Origin: an uncultured Collinsella sp.
GTDB lineage: Bacteria > Actinomycetota > Coriobacteriia > Coriobacteriales > Coriobacteriaceae
Length of the DNA stretch: 59,772 nucleotides
Reading direction: 5' to 3'
NCBI GenBank assembly: GCA_902493985.1
Contig: CABURR010000004.1
Coordinates: 1 to 59,772 of the forward strand
Shown here: positions 49,463-57,828 of the stretch, in pieces
Position numbering within the stretch: the stretch's first letter is position 1
How the letters are laid out: each line of letters begins with the position of its first letter
Program-made: the position numbers and the translations under genes
The notes under the pieces: generated by a model
What the model was told of the DNA's origin: nothing
What the model saw: only the letters and a program-made list of their open reading frames with translations
Database searches by the model: none

Positions 49463-52213
49463 TTAGGCGTTACGCTTGGCCTCGAGCTTGGCCTGGGCCG
49501 CAGCAAGACGCGCGAGCGGCACGCGGTAGGGCGAACAGGATACGTAATCCACGTCGGCCACGTTGAACAGGCCCTTGATGGACTTGGGGTCGCCGCCGTG
49601 CTCGCCGCATACGCCAAAGTGCATACCGGGATTGGTGGCACGGCCCTTCTCGACTGCCATGCGCACCAGCTCGAGCACCGCCGTGTCGATGGTCTCGAAG
49701 GGGTTCTCCTTCAAGATCTTCTTGTGCAGGTACAGCGGGATGAACTTGGCCTCGGCATCGTCGCGGGAGAAGCCGAAGGTCGTCTGCGTGAGGTCGTTGG
49801 TGCCAAAGCAGAAGAAATCGGCGTGCTGGGCGATCTCGTCGGCGACCATGCAGGCGCGCGGCAGCTCGAGCATCGTACCCACAGGAATGTTGAGCTCGAC
49901 GCCCTCCTCGGCGGAAACCTCGGCGATCACGCGCTCGATGACCTCGCGGGTCTGGACATGCTCGGCCGTGATGGAAACGAGCGGAACCATGATCTCGGGG
50001 CGCGGGTCGACGCCTTCCTTGATAAGGCGAGCGGCAGCCGTTGCCACGGCACGGACCTGCATGAGCGGCAGGTCACCGAAGACGACTGACAGACGCACAC
50101 CGCGCAGGCCGAGCATGGGGTTGGACTCGACCATGCCGTCGATGCGACGCAGGCGGGCACGCAGGGCGGCGAGCTCCTCCTCGGGAGCGCCAGCAGCCTC
50201 CTTCTTGGTGATGGCGACCTCGAGCTCGCGGGGATCGTCCAGGAACTCGTGAAGCGGCGGATCGATCAGGCGAACGACCACGTCGCGGCCGGTCATGGTC
50301 TTAAACATGGCCAGGAAGTCCTCGGTCTGGACCTTGAGCAGATCGGCCAAGGCCTGCTGCTTCACGGCCTCGTCATCGGACAGGATGAAGCTCTGGATGA
50401 TGTTCTTGCGATCGCCCAGGAACATATGCTCGGTGCGGCACAGGCCGATGGCCTCGGCGCCAAACTCGAGCGCGAGCTCGGCGTCCTCGGGGTTGTCGGC
50501 GTTGACGCGCACGTGGTTGGCGTGGCCGCAGGTCTCATCCAGACGAATCTCATCGGCCCAGGACAGGATAGTGTCCAGGTCACCAGTAAGCTCGGCGGAG
50601 ACCAAGTCAACGGCGCCGTCGACAACGATGCCCTGGGTACCGTCGATGGAGATGATGTCGCCCTCGTGCAGTACGCGATCGCTACCCTCGATACGCACGA
50701 CCTTCTCGGCCGCGTCGATATGGAAGCGCTCGACACCGCAGACGCAGGGCGTACCCATGCCGCGGGCGATAACGGCGGCATGGCTCGTCTTGCCACCGTG
50801 GCTCGTCAGGATGCCCTCGGCGGCAACCATGCCCTTCAGGTCGTCAGGGTTGGTCTCCCAACGGACCAGGATGACCTTGTGGCCCTCGGCGGAACGCGCG
50901 ACGGCGTCGTCGCTCGAGAACACGACCTCGCCCACGGCGGCACCGGGGCTGGCGTTAAGACCGGTCGCGAGCGCCTCGTACTTCTTGGAGGAGTCGAACT
51001 GCGGGTGCAGGAGCTGATCGAGCTGCGCAGGATCGATGCGGCCCACGGCCTCCTCGCGGGTGATGAGGCCCTCCTCGACCATCTCGATGGCGATGCGCAG
51101 GGCGGCGGTGGCGGTTCGCTTGCCCACGCGGGTCTGGAGCATCCAGAGCTTGCCCTGCTCGATGGTGAACTCGATGTCGCACATGTCGCGATAGTGATCC
51201 TCGAGCGTCAGGAACACGCGCTCGAGCTCCTCGCCTGCGGACTCAAGCCCCGGAGTGGTCTTGAGATCGGCGATGGGCTCGGTGTTGCGAATGCCGGCGA
51301 CGACGTCCTCGCCCTGGGCGTTGACCAGAAAGTCGCCGTAGAACTCCTTGGTGCCGTCGGCCGGGTTGCGGGTGAAGGCGACGCCGGTCGCAGAGGTCTC
51401 GCCCTTGTTGCCAAAAGCCATGGCCTGGACGTTGACGGCGGTGCCGAGCTCGTCGGAGATGCCGTGCTGCTTGCGGTAAATGCAGGCGCGCTCGTTCATC
51501 CAGCTGCCAAAGACGGCCTGGATGGCAAGGCGAAGCTGGAGCTCCGGATCGTGCGGAAAGACGGGCTTACCATCGGCGACCTCGAGCTCGGGGTACAGGG
51601 CGGCCTCGACGTTGGCGGAGAAGATGCCCTTGAAGGTCTCGACGAGCTCCTGCAGGTCCTCGGCCGAAAGCTCGGAATCGACGCGGACGCCGGCAACCAG
51701 GCGGGCCTGGGTCAGGGCGTTCTCGAACAGGTCGGCGTCGACGCCCATGACGACGTTGGAGAACATCTGGATAAAGCGGCGATAGCTGTCCCAAGCAAAG
51801 CGCGGGTTCTGCGTCTGGGCGATGAGGCCCAGGACGGAATCGTCGTTGAGGCCCAGATTGAGGACCGTGTCCATCATGCCGGGCATGGAGAACGGAGCGC
51901 CAGAGCGCACCGAGACGAGCAGCGGATCGTTGGCATCTCCGAGCTTCTTGCCGCAGCGGGCTTCGAGGTCGGCCTCGGCGGCAACGATCTCGTCAAGCGC
52001 GCCGGCAGGCCAAACATTGCCGGCACCGGAGTACTCAACGCAGGTCTGGCAGGTAATGGTAAAGCCACCGGGGACCGGCAGGCCGATACGGCTCATCTCG
52101 GCAAGGTTAGCGCCCTTGCCGCCAAGCACAAAGTTCATAGACTTGTCGCCCTCGGTGACACAAGTGCCCTGGGCGTCGGTTCCAAAACGGTAAACCCTCT
52201 TGCAATCGCTCAC
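49463..52213 (-). CDS. ppdK: Pyruvate, phosphate dikinase
   Basis: Interconverts pyruvate, ATP and phosphate with phosphoenolpyruvate, AMP and diphosphate; in anaerobes it can serve as a glycolytic or gluconeogenic step. The product is 916 residues. ATP-grasp N-terminal domain (LGGKGANLAEMSRIGLPVPG), a central phosphohistidine domain with GGKTSHAAVIARGMG, and the C-terminal PEP-binding barrel with GTNDLTQTTFGFSRDD and CGEHGGDP. The start is GTG 52213 after AGGGGAAG. An upstream LacI-like palindrome suggests control by carbon status. Confidence 0.97.
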   Translation of the reverse strand: MSDCKRVYRFGTDAQGTCVTEGDKSMNFVLGGKGANLAEMSRIGLPVPGGFTITCQTCVEYSGAGNVWPAGALDEIVAAEADLEARCGKKLGDANDPLLVSVRSGAPFSMPGMMDTVLNLGLNDDSVLGLIAQTQNPRFAWDSYRRFIQMFSNVVMGVDADLFENALTQARLVAGVRVDSELSAEDLQELVETFKGIFSANVEAALYPELEVADGKPVFPHDPELQLRLAIQAVFGSWMNERACIYRKQHGISDELGTAVNVQAMAFGNKGETSATGVAFTRNPADGTKEFYGDFLVNAQGEDVVAGIRNTEPIADLKTTPGLESAGEELERVFLTLEDHYRDMCDIEFTIEQGKLWMLQTRVGKRTATAALRIAIEMVEEGLITREEAVGRIDPAQLDQLLHPQFDSSKKYEALATGLNASPGAAVGEVVFSSDDAVARSAEGHKVILVRWETNPDDLKGMVAAEGILTSHGGKTSHAAVIARGMGTPCVCGVERFHIDAAEKVVRIEGSDRVLHEGDIISIDGTQGIVVDGAVDLVSAELTGDLDTILSWADEIRLDETCGHANHVRVNADNPEDAELALEFGAEAIGLCRTEHMFLGDRKNIIQSFILSDDEAVKQQALADLLKVQTEDFLAMFKTMTGRDVVVRLIDPPLHEFLDDPRELEVAITKKEAAGAPEEELAALRARLRRIDGMVESNPMLGLRGVRLSVVFGDLPLMQVRAVATAAARLIKEGVDPRPEIMVPLVSITAEHVQTREVIERVIAEVSAEEGVELNIPVGTMLELPRACMVADEIAQHADFFCFGTNDLTQTTFGFSRDDAEAKFIPLYLHKKILKENPFETIDTAVLELVRMAVEKGRATNPGMHFGVCGEHGGDPKSIKGLFNVADVDYVSCSPYRVPLARLAAAQAKLEAKRNA

Positions 52214-52335
52214 GATACTTCCCCTTCTATGTGTTCGCACACACGACCGTGGTAACGAATCGACCCGCCGGATGCGGACCGTGAGGGAACTATACGGCGG
52301 GTTTTGGGCGGGCTTGAGCAGAGGCTGCGCGGTTT

Positions 52336-52384
52336 GGTAAACGTGCTAAAACTGGCGGTAAACGGTAGGTAAAGGTGGTTACCT
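52336..52384. repeat. Three phased GGTAAA repeats
   Basis: GGTAAACG (52336), GGTAAACG (52357) and GGTAAAGG (52368) are spaced 21 and 11 bp, about two and one helical turns. The last forms an inverted repeat AGGTAA / TTACCT at 52367-52384. This could be a protein-binding array upstream of ppdK. Confidence 0.45.
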
Positions 52385-52432
52385 TATGAAGATACCAGTA
52401 CAACGTAGTCGCAGGTCAAAAGCGGTATAAAC

Positions 52433-52450
52433 TGCTAAAGCGCTTTAGCA
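52433..52450 (-). promoter_or_regulatory. LacI-type operator-like palindrome upstream of ppdK
   Basis: TGCTAAAGCGCTTTAGCA is a perfect 18-bp palindrome with a central CG, the look of LacI-family operators. On the minus strand it falls between TTGCTA (52446-52451) and TATACC (52424-52429), a possible -35/-10 pair with a 16-bp spacer. A promoter here would give a leader of about 200 nt. Confidence 0.55.
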
Positions 52451-52561
52451 AAAAGCTGTAATTATTGGAATGGAATCTCTTAAACTACGCAATAGCCAAG
52501 AAAGACAAAATCTATCAGAAGTATTTGTCCCAGGGATTTTGGTCAGAGTAGCTAATTTGGG

Positions 52562-52671
52562 ACGGGGCTATTTTAGCCACCCCGGCAGATAGCGCGAATG
52601 CTTTGGCGGAGTAACGGCCGGGGTAGCTAAAAAAGCCCCATTACAGTTTGAGTCGTCCGAAAGGGCGGCTC
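52562..52671. other. Structured intergenic element
   Basis: The arms 52564-52585 and 52618-52639 are complementary at 20 of 22 positions and enclose 32 bp. Next to them is a 9-bp stem closed by a GAAA tetraloop (52650-52671, plus strand). It may be a non-coding RNA, part of a ppdK leader, or a dispersed repeat; no known family is recognised. Confidence 0.5.
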
Positions 52672-52850
52672 CTTACTAGTTCTGGTAATACGATTGAGCC
52701 GTACCGATGGTCGCTGGCCGACCGCGACCGCGACGCGGCCTCCACCCGAGACCCCCATCTCGACACATAGCCCGTCATCCGACGAAAGCGCGCAGGTCGT
52801 CCTGTATAGGCGCATGGTGTCCCCCTCCGCCGCAAGAGGGAAACGAAAAA

Positions 52851-52881
52851 GCCCCTCTTTGCCACTACGGACAAAAGGGGC
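52851..52881 (-). terminator. Terminator of the accessory ABC-transporter operon
   Basis: Stem GCCCCTTTTG / CAAAGAGGGGC, then TTTTTCG on the minus strand. Confidence 0.85.
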
Positions 52882-52959
52882 CTCCCAGGGGAAACGTGTT
52901 ACAAAGCCTTCTTTGCAGGACGATGAAGATCAGAAACCCAACGTCGTACGCGTAGGGAC

Positions 52960-53646
52960 TTACCCAACACCCACGCCATTTCGATCTTCTGGGCCTTCAA
53001 CGCCACGTCCCGATAAGCATCCGGGCATCGGAATGACCTCGTCGCAAGCCGCAAGCATCTCTTCGTCATGAGTGACAACAATTACAATATGGTCTCTCTT
53101 AACCTCATGAAGCAATTTAATTAGCGCGCTCCGGCTCTTCGCATCAAGCGCTGAAGTTGACTCAAGAAACAACATGACGTCCGGCGATTTCAACATCTGC
53201 CGCACAATTGCGATGTTCTGCTTCTCCCCGCCGGACACCCCTCCTTTCTTGCTGCCAAGCATCGCTGCCGCCCCGTTCTCCGCAGCGGCAATCATTTTGT
53301 CTAACCCCAATATGGCAAGCATCCGATTCAGTTTGTCGGCCTCGAAATCATCAGAAAGCAGCGTAAGATTATCGAGGATCGTCCCCCCAACAATAGGGGG
53401 CTCTTGCTCCGTAATGCCAACTCGGCACCGCCGCAATGCGTATCGGTCGATGCGACGCTGTGATACCCCGTTGTAGAGGACGGCCCCTTCCGTGTTATCT
53501 GGATATAGACCCAATATCACTGACAGCAGCGAGCTCTTCCCCGAGCCATTTCTTCTTGCTTACTGTTTTTCTTATATTGTAACGATTTTCGATAAGAGGA
53601 AAGATTACTCCATGACGCGCAAGCCCGAACTCTAAGCGTTTCCCAT
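52960..53646 (-). pseudogene. Decayed ABC transporter ATPase gene
   Basis: The ATPase half survives: Walker A NGSGKSSLL, Q-loop near GITEQEPPIVGG, signature VSGGEKQN, D-loop STSALD and H-loop VVTHDEE. A start codon (ATG 53646, sharing a base with the preceding gene's stop) is still in the same frame but is followed at once by MGNA and a stop. Three more stops come before Walker A, and only about 29 codons stand where a membrane domain of some 300 residues should be. In Walker B the usual Asp is Leu (MLFLESTSALD). It was probably the second half of a transporter pair. Confidence 0.8.
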
Positions 53647-55250
53647 CAGCATTGCCCATTTTTCGGATCGAAATCCAAATCCAGCTTCCTATCGCATGCT
53701 GAAATCAAATCCTGATCATGGCTTACAACAAGAATTAGCTGATCGAAGGGATTTCGATGAATATACTCCGTGAACTCCCGACGGCTTTCTTCATCTAAAT
53801 CGTTCGTTGGTTCATCGAACACAAGCACTTCCGGCTGCCTGCGAAGTGCTGCGAATATCCTTAGCTTTCGATACTCTCCACCAGAAAGGTCTCTACAATT
53901 CTTGCCTTTTAACGATTCGACGGTTCGATAGAAACTCGGCACAAGCTCTCGGAGGTTTTCGCTCGATCCCCGAATCGACGTCCTCTCAAGGTAATTCTCC
54001 ACCGTTTCGTTCGGAATAAAGAGCTTTTGCGGGCACACCGCAAACAGGTCCCGTCGGATCGTCTCCATATCGAGCTCTTCATATGGCACCGACCCCAAAG
54101 CCCGATGTCCCCCAGCAGAATATAGTCCAAGGAGCACCTTCAGAAACGTGCTTTTTCCGCATCCGTTCGGCCCGGTAATGGCATAGGTTTTTCCTTCCTC
54201 CACCTCCACGGAGAGGTCGCGGTATAAGTAGGGCTTTCCCGCGTATCGGTACGCGATGTTGGACAACGATATGCTCTCCACGTGCCCAACCGTGAGGGTG
54301 CCGCGGTCCTCGGCGTCCTCCGTCAGAGCCCCCAATCGGTCGAACGAGGCCCTTGCGTCCTGATACGATTTGAAATAATTCAAAAAATACTTGAAGCATC
54401 CGAACGCCATCGAGTAATACGAGTTCACCATTGTGAACTCGCCTAAGCTCATTCTTCCGCTCAATATTTCCATCCCGGAGATCACGAGCAGTGCCCCCCG
54501 AAACACAGACGAGATCAGGCCGTCGCTTGATGTGGCCAGATTCGAGACCCTACTTGCTTTCATGTAAATCGGGTAGTACCCCTCGAATACCCCTTTGAGC
54601 GTCCGAGCGCTCTGGTTATATGCGCCATCGCACTTAATGTCAAACAACTGCGACAGCTCGCCGCTCACGGACGCGAAAAGCTTACTCAAACCCTCCTTGT
54701 TCGCAAGCGAACTGTTGTACAACGGCTTTTTCAACGCCCTGAATAAAATGAAGTACGCAACAAGCGAACATGCACTTAACACCAGGAACACCGGATTAAT
54801 CGAAAACAGGATGATGCATATCAACACAACCAGAACGATGTTAAGCCCGATCGTCAGGAAGTTGTTCACGACAAACGATGACACCGCATTCGAATCCGCA
54901 TACACCCTCTGCGTTGTATAGGATGGATCCGCCTGCTCCCCCTTTTCCAGGGGCCCCCGTTCAAACGACTCACACGTGGTCCCCATCAGTCTCGTCGTCA
55001 TCTCCAAGATGACGCGCGATACGTTCACACCCATCGCATACGACATGAAGGAGGCCGATATCCCTATGCCCGCAACAAAGGCCGCAAACCACACGACGCG
55101 AGATGGATCCCTATTCGTCACGAGAAAGTCTACAAACCCACCGTTTAAGGCGGGCATGACGCACGAGAGAGCAAAATTCACCAGCATGAGAATCACGAAA
55201 AGCCGTGACCCTTTACACCGAAACAACTCGTGAACCGTCTTCTTAAACAT
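53646..55250 (-). CDS. ABC exporter (membrane domain fused to ATPase)
   Basis: Half-transporter of the peptide or lipid exporter type. The product is 534 residues. An N-terminal membrane domain with about six helices spans residues 1-300. The ATPase has Walker A GPNGCGKST, signature LSGGEYRKLR, Walker B VLVFDEPTNDLDEE and H-loop VVSHDQD, all intact. No peptidase (C39) domain is present. ATG 55250 follows GGGAG by 5 nt. It is divergent from a radical SAM peptide operon and is the likely exporter of that product; it may act as a homodimer now that the next gene is decayed. Confidence 0.88.
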   Translation of the reverse strand: MFKKTVHELFRCKGSRLFVILMLVNFALSCVMPALNGGFVDFLVTNRDPSRVVWFAAFVAGIGISASFMSYAMGVNVSRVILEMTTRLMGTTCESFERGPLEKGEQADPSYTTQRVYADSNAVSSFVVNNFLTIGLNIVLVVLICIILFSINPVFLVLSACSLVAYFILFRALKKPLYNSSLANKEGLSKLFASVSGELSQLFDIKCDGAYNQSARTLKGVFEGYYPIYMKASRVSNLATSSDGLISSVFRGALLVISGMEILSGRMSLGEFTMVNSYYSMAFGCFKYFLNYFKSYQDARASFDRLGALTEDAEDRGTLTVGHVESISLSNIAYRYAGKPYLYRDLSVEVEEGKTYAITGPNGCGKSTFLKVLLGLYSAGGHRALGSVPYEELDMETIRRDLFAVCPQKLFIPNETVENYLERTSIRGSSENLRELVPSFYRTVESLKGKNCRDLSGGEYRKLRIFAALRRQPEVLVFDEPTNDLDEESRREFTEYIHRNPFDQLILVVSHDQDLISACDRKLDLDFDPKNGQC

Positions 55251-55346
55251 GCCAGCTCCCATCAAGCGGCCTTTTATCCAAAACTGAATTTGCTCGCCGC
55301 TTAATCGCTCCCATATATCCCTTGTTGTTAATCCTTGCTCAAGACA

Positions 55347-55700
55347 TTATCTCGGGTTGCGGTGCCCAGGATTCCATTTCACCTTTATATACATACGAAT
55401 AAGCCCCCTATTTGCATAGGCAAGCGCGGCGATTATAACAGCAGCCACCATCAGACCGAGAATAGCCCTTTTGTCCGGAAAAAGGGACGAGAGAAAAAGG
55501 CATATTGCGGAGAAAACTATAGACGCCCCCACCACTCGGTTTGCGCCTAGAGACTCGGCCGTCCGCTTTGCCTCCTCTAAACGCTCTCCCGATAGCAATG
55601 ACATTCCGGCAAGCAATCCCGTGAGCTTGCCTCGATATATCATTATTCCGAACAACAGCAGCAGGCATGACCCCACCATTGAAACCACAACGTCCGACAT
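55347..55700 (-). CDS. Small polytopic membrane protein (DUF3784-like), possible immunity protein
   Basis: The product is 117 residues with about four hydrophobic helices; two central ones are separated by a polar loop (SGERLEEAKRTAESLGANR). The pattern of a first helix, then YRGKLTGLLAGMSLLS, recalls the DUF3784 family, but this is weak. It opens the minus-strand operon of the peptide locus, so a role in self-protection or export is guessed from position. The start is ATG 55700 (GGAG 8 nt upstream); ATG 55706 and TTG 55745 are alternatives. Confidence 0.6.
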   Translation of the reverse strand: MSDVVVSMVGSCLLLLFGIMIYRGKLTGLLAGMSLLSGERLEEAKRTAESLGANRVVGASIVFSAICLFLSSLFPDKRAILGLMVAAVIIAALAYANRGLIRMYIKVKWNPGHRNPR

Positions 55701-55745
55701 CGCCATCACTCCAGTCCACTCCTTCAATACCAGCCCTATCGACAA

Positions 55746-55876
55746 ACATCAAAACTTTTTTTAACCTAATATTGTATATCGATATAAATATATTCTTTTA
55801 TATATCGTTTCGATTTGTGATATTTTATCGAACGAGTTGCTATTCGAGGAAGATAGGCCACAACCAAAGGAGATCA
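55746..55876. promoter_or_regulatory. AT-rich divergent promoter region of the peptide locus
   Basis: The 130 bp between the two operons are far more AT-rich than the rest of the window. They hold a perfect palindrome TATATCGATATA (55775-55786) and ATCGTTTCGAT (55804-55814), plus a third TATCGAACGA nearby. This layout fits a repressor or activator that controls both directions. Confidence 0.55.
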
Positions 55877-56770
55877 ATGGAATCCGTGAATGTTTGGAGC
55901 GCGCAAATCTCATCATTGCCTGGAGTCATCCCTATCCCCCTCGACCCAAGCTACCTTCGCAGTGAACCAAATAACCGCCTGAGCGTCCTAAGCTCAGATG
56001 GGAAACAAATCTATACGATCCTCAACAGGGTCGCTAAAGAGATTCTTGACTTATGCGACGGCACCTGCGATTTGCCCAAAATTCTCCGTCTGTTCCAAGA
56101 AAAATACCCAGATCAACCGCGCGAGACGCTAGCGCATGACCTGGCCCAAACCCTGCATAGCCTGACCGTAAACTGTCTTATCGTTTGGAAGAAAGAAGGG
56201 AGATATATGAACGACCCTTTCGGCTCCGATTACCTAACATCGGTGAATCCCGACGAGCTGCTTATTCTCGCGGACGCGAGCAGGTTTGCTGAAATCGAAG
56301 AGGCGGCTGCAAAATCCCTCTCTGCAAAACAGTCCAAAAATGGCAATAGGATCTATTTCTCTGAGTTCGACGTTGAGCCCGAATTGGAGAACTTTCTGGT
56401 TCTTCGCCAAAGGCTCTTTTCCTTTACCCATGATTATTTTCTACTCACGAGCCAGTCCGGAGAAATTAATGGATTGATAATATGCGAGCCGGCCACTAAT
56501 CCCGCCGGCCGCAGCGTCATCATCAAATTTATCTCATGCAGCTCCACGCTGCTTGCCGGTGTGCTCGACCGCCTTGCGGAATACTACGGATCTTCCGCTC
56601 CCAAAGCCTACCGCGCGCTCAGAATTGACGCGCCTGATTCCACCCCAATCGCCGAACAACTTGACCATTCCGACCAGCGCCTTGGCTTTTCCTTAGTCGG
56701 CACCCTGCCCAATGAGCTCGACTCGGGCGACGTCAAGCTGTTTGTTCGCCCGCTCGATAAGAAGCAATAA
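55877..56770 (+). CDS. PqqD-like peptide-binding protein with GNAT-like C-terminal domain
   Basis: The product is 297 residues. Residues about 40-115 match the PqqD/RRE fold that holds RiPP leader peptides (LNRVAKEILDLCDGTCDLPK, then ALAHDLAQTLHSL-like helix). The rest, about 125-297, looks like a GNAT acyltransferase fold: GEINGLIICEP strand, SSTLLAGVLDRLAEYYGS helix, then LGFSLVGTLPNE and VKLFVRPL. That second assignment is tentative. ATG 55877 follows AAGGAG by 4 nt. The stop overlaps the radical SAM start (TAATG). Confidence 0.75.
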   Translation: MESVNVWSAQISSLPGVIPIPLDPSYLRSEPNNRLSVLSSDGKQIYTILNRVAKEILDLCDGTCDLPKILRLFQEKYPDQPRETLAHDLAQTLHSLTVNCLIVWKKEGRYMNDPFGSDYLTSVNPDELLILADASRFAEIEEAAAKSLSAKQSKNGNRIYFSEFDVEPELENFLVLRQRLFSFTHDYFLLTSQSGEINGLIICEPATNPAGRSVIIKFISCSSTLLAGVLDRLAEYYGSSAPKAYRALRIDAPDSTPIAEQLDHSDQRLGFSLVGTLPNELDSGDVKLFVRPLDKKQ

Positions 56771-57816
56771 TGAGCATGCCGGCAATAATCGGAGCGCCCC
56801 ACAGCGTTGCGCTCGACATTACAAACAAATGCAACCTTCGTTGTCTACACTGCTTCAACAACAGTGGAGAAAACGATGTCGTCGCGAACGAATTATCCGA
56901 CAACGAAGTCCTCGAACTCGTCGACTCGATTTGTCAAATGCACCCCTTTAGCTTCTGCTTCTGCGGAGGCGAGACCCTCCTGCGAAAGGATCTTGTCATC
57001 GAGTCCTTGCGGCGGCTCAGCGCATCTGGCGTCAAATGCAACCTCGTGTCAAACGGTCTGCTCGCAAACTCAAATACTTTGCATGAGCTCGAACGCGCCG
57101 GTTTAAACGGCATACAGTTTAGCCTCGATGGCCTACGCGATTCTCACGAACATATGCGAGGACTCTCGGGATTATACGACCGGGTGCTCGACGCCATCGA
57201 TATCACGCTGAACGAAACCTCACTGCACCTTTCAATTGCCTTTTGTCCGACATCGTTCAATGTCGACGATTTCAAACCAGTTTGCACGATGCTTCGAGAC
57301 AAGCTGAAATCGTCGGGTAGAACTGACCGAATTGACCTTAGAGTTCAGCCGCTCATGCTCCTCGGTAGAGCCCGAAGAAACCGCACGATTCGCCCTTCGA
57401 ATAATCAATACCGTCGGCTAGTCAACACGATCAATGACCTTCGATACGATCCGGACTATCGAGGCTATTTCATGCTTGAGTGGGGCGACCCCATCGACCA
57501 CTTGGTCAGATTCCCTCAACTGCAAATGCAATTTGACCAAGTGGCCATCCACGCCAATGGCGATATCGTCGCATCCCCCTATATACCTCTCATCATCGGA
57601 AACGTTCGCAAACACAGCCTTCAGGAATACTACGATGCCGGAATGGCAACCGTTTGGGATAAGCCCGTTGTTACCGCGTTGGCCAATCGTATGCACTCGA
57701 TTGACGAGATGGAAGAGATCTCATCGTTGATTGCAGACATCAATATGGACGGCGACCTCTATATCGACCTGATCGACGATGATCTAGGCGACCTGAGCGT
57801 CCTGTCACAATTCTAA
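56770..57816 (+). CDS. Radical SAM peptide-modifying enzyme, SPASM-like but cysteine-poor
   Basis: The product is 348 residues. The radical SAM motif is CNLRCLHC (near residue 19-26), followed by the SAM-binding CGGETLL and FSLDGLRDSHEHMRG. The C-terminal part has the shape of a SPASM/twitch segment (AIHANGDIVASPYIPLIIGN, then SLQEYYDAG), but the Cys that normally follows the GD-V strand is Ser and no auxiliary-cluster cysteines are seen. It lies between a PqqD-like gene and a short peptide gene. The modification it makes cannot be read from the sequence. Confidence 0.85.
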   Translation: MSMPAIIGAPHSVALDITNKCNLRCLHCFNNSGENDVVANELSDNEVLELVDSICQMHPFSFCFCGGETLLRKDLVIESLRRLSASGVKCNLVSNGLLANSNTLHELERAGLNGIQFSLDGLRDSHEHMRGLSGLYDRVLDAIDITLNETSLHLSIAFCPTSFNVDDFKPVCTMLRDKLKSSGRTDRIDLRVQPLMLLGRARRNRTIRPSNNQYRRLVNTINDLRYDPDYRGYFMLEWGDPIDHLVRFPQLQMQFDQVAIHANGDIVASPYIPLIIGNVRKHSLQEYYDAGMATVWDKPVVTALANRMHSIDEMEEISSLIADINMDGDLYIDLIDDDLGDLSVLSQF

Positions 57817-57828
57817 GGAGATGTTCCC

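Larger units (their letters stand above)
52214..52959. other. 746-bp non-coding stretch upstream of ppdK
   Basis: No convincing gene. It contains a possible ppdK -10 (TATAGT, 52289-52294), phased GGTAAA repeats (52336-52384), a LacI-like palindrome (52433-52450), a structured inverted repeat (52562-52671) and the terminator of the accessory ABC operon (52851-52881). The small open frames in 52627-52874 show no family features. Confidence 0.6.

Noticed and set aside
50249..52255. 668-residue plus-strand frame opposite ppdK
   Set aside because: Antisense shadow of a conserved high-GC gene.
52537..52547. TTTTGGTCAG upstream of ppdK as a further competence site
   Set aside because: Ten bases match, but the second TTTGGT at 11-bp spacing is missing and no uptake gene follows. 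A weaker TTTTGGTCGG near 126 is rejected for the same reason.
52627..52874. Small open frames between ppdK and the ABC operon terminator
   Set aside because: No ribosome site, low-complexity composition, and overlap with hairpins.
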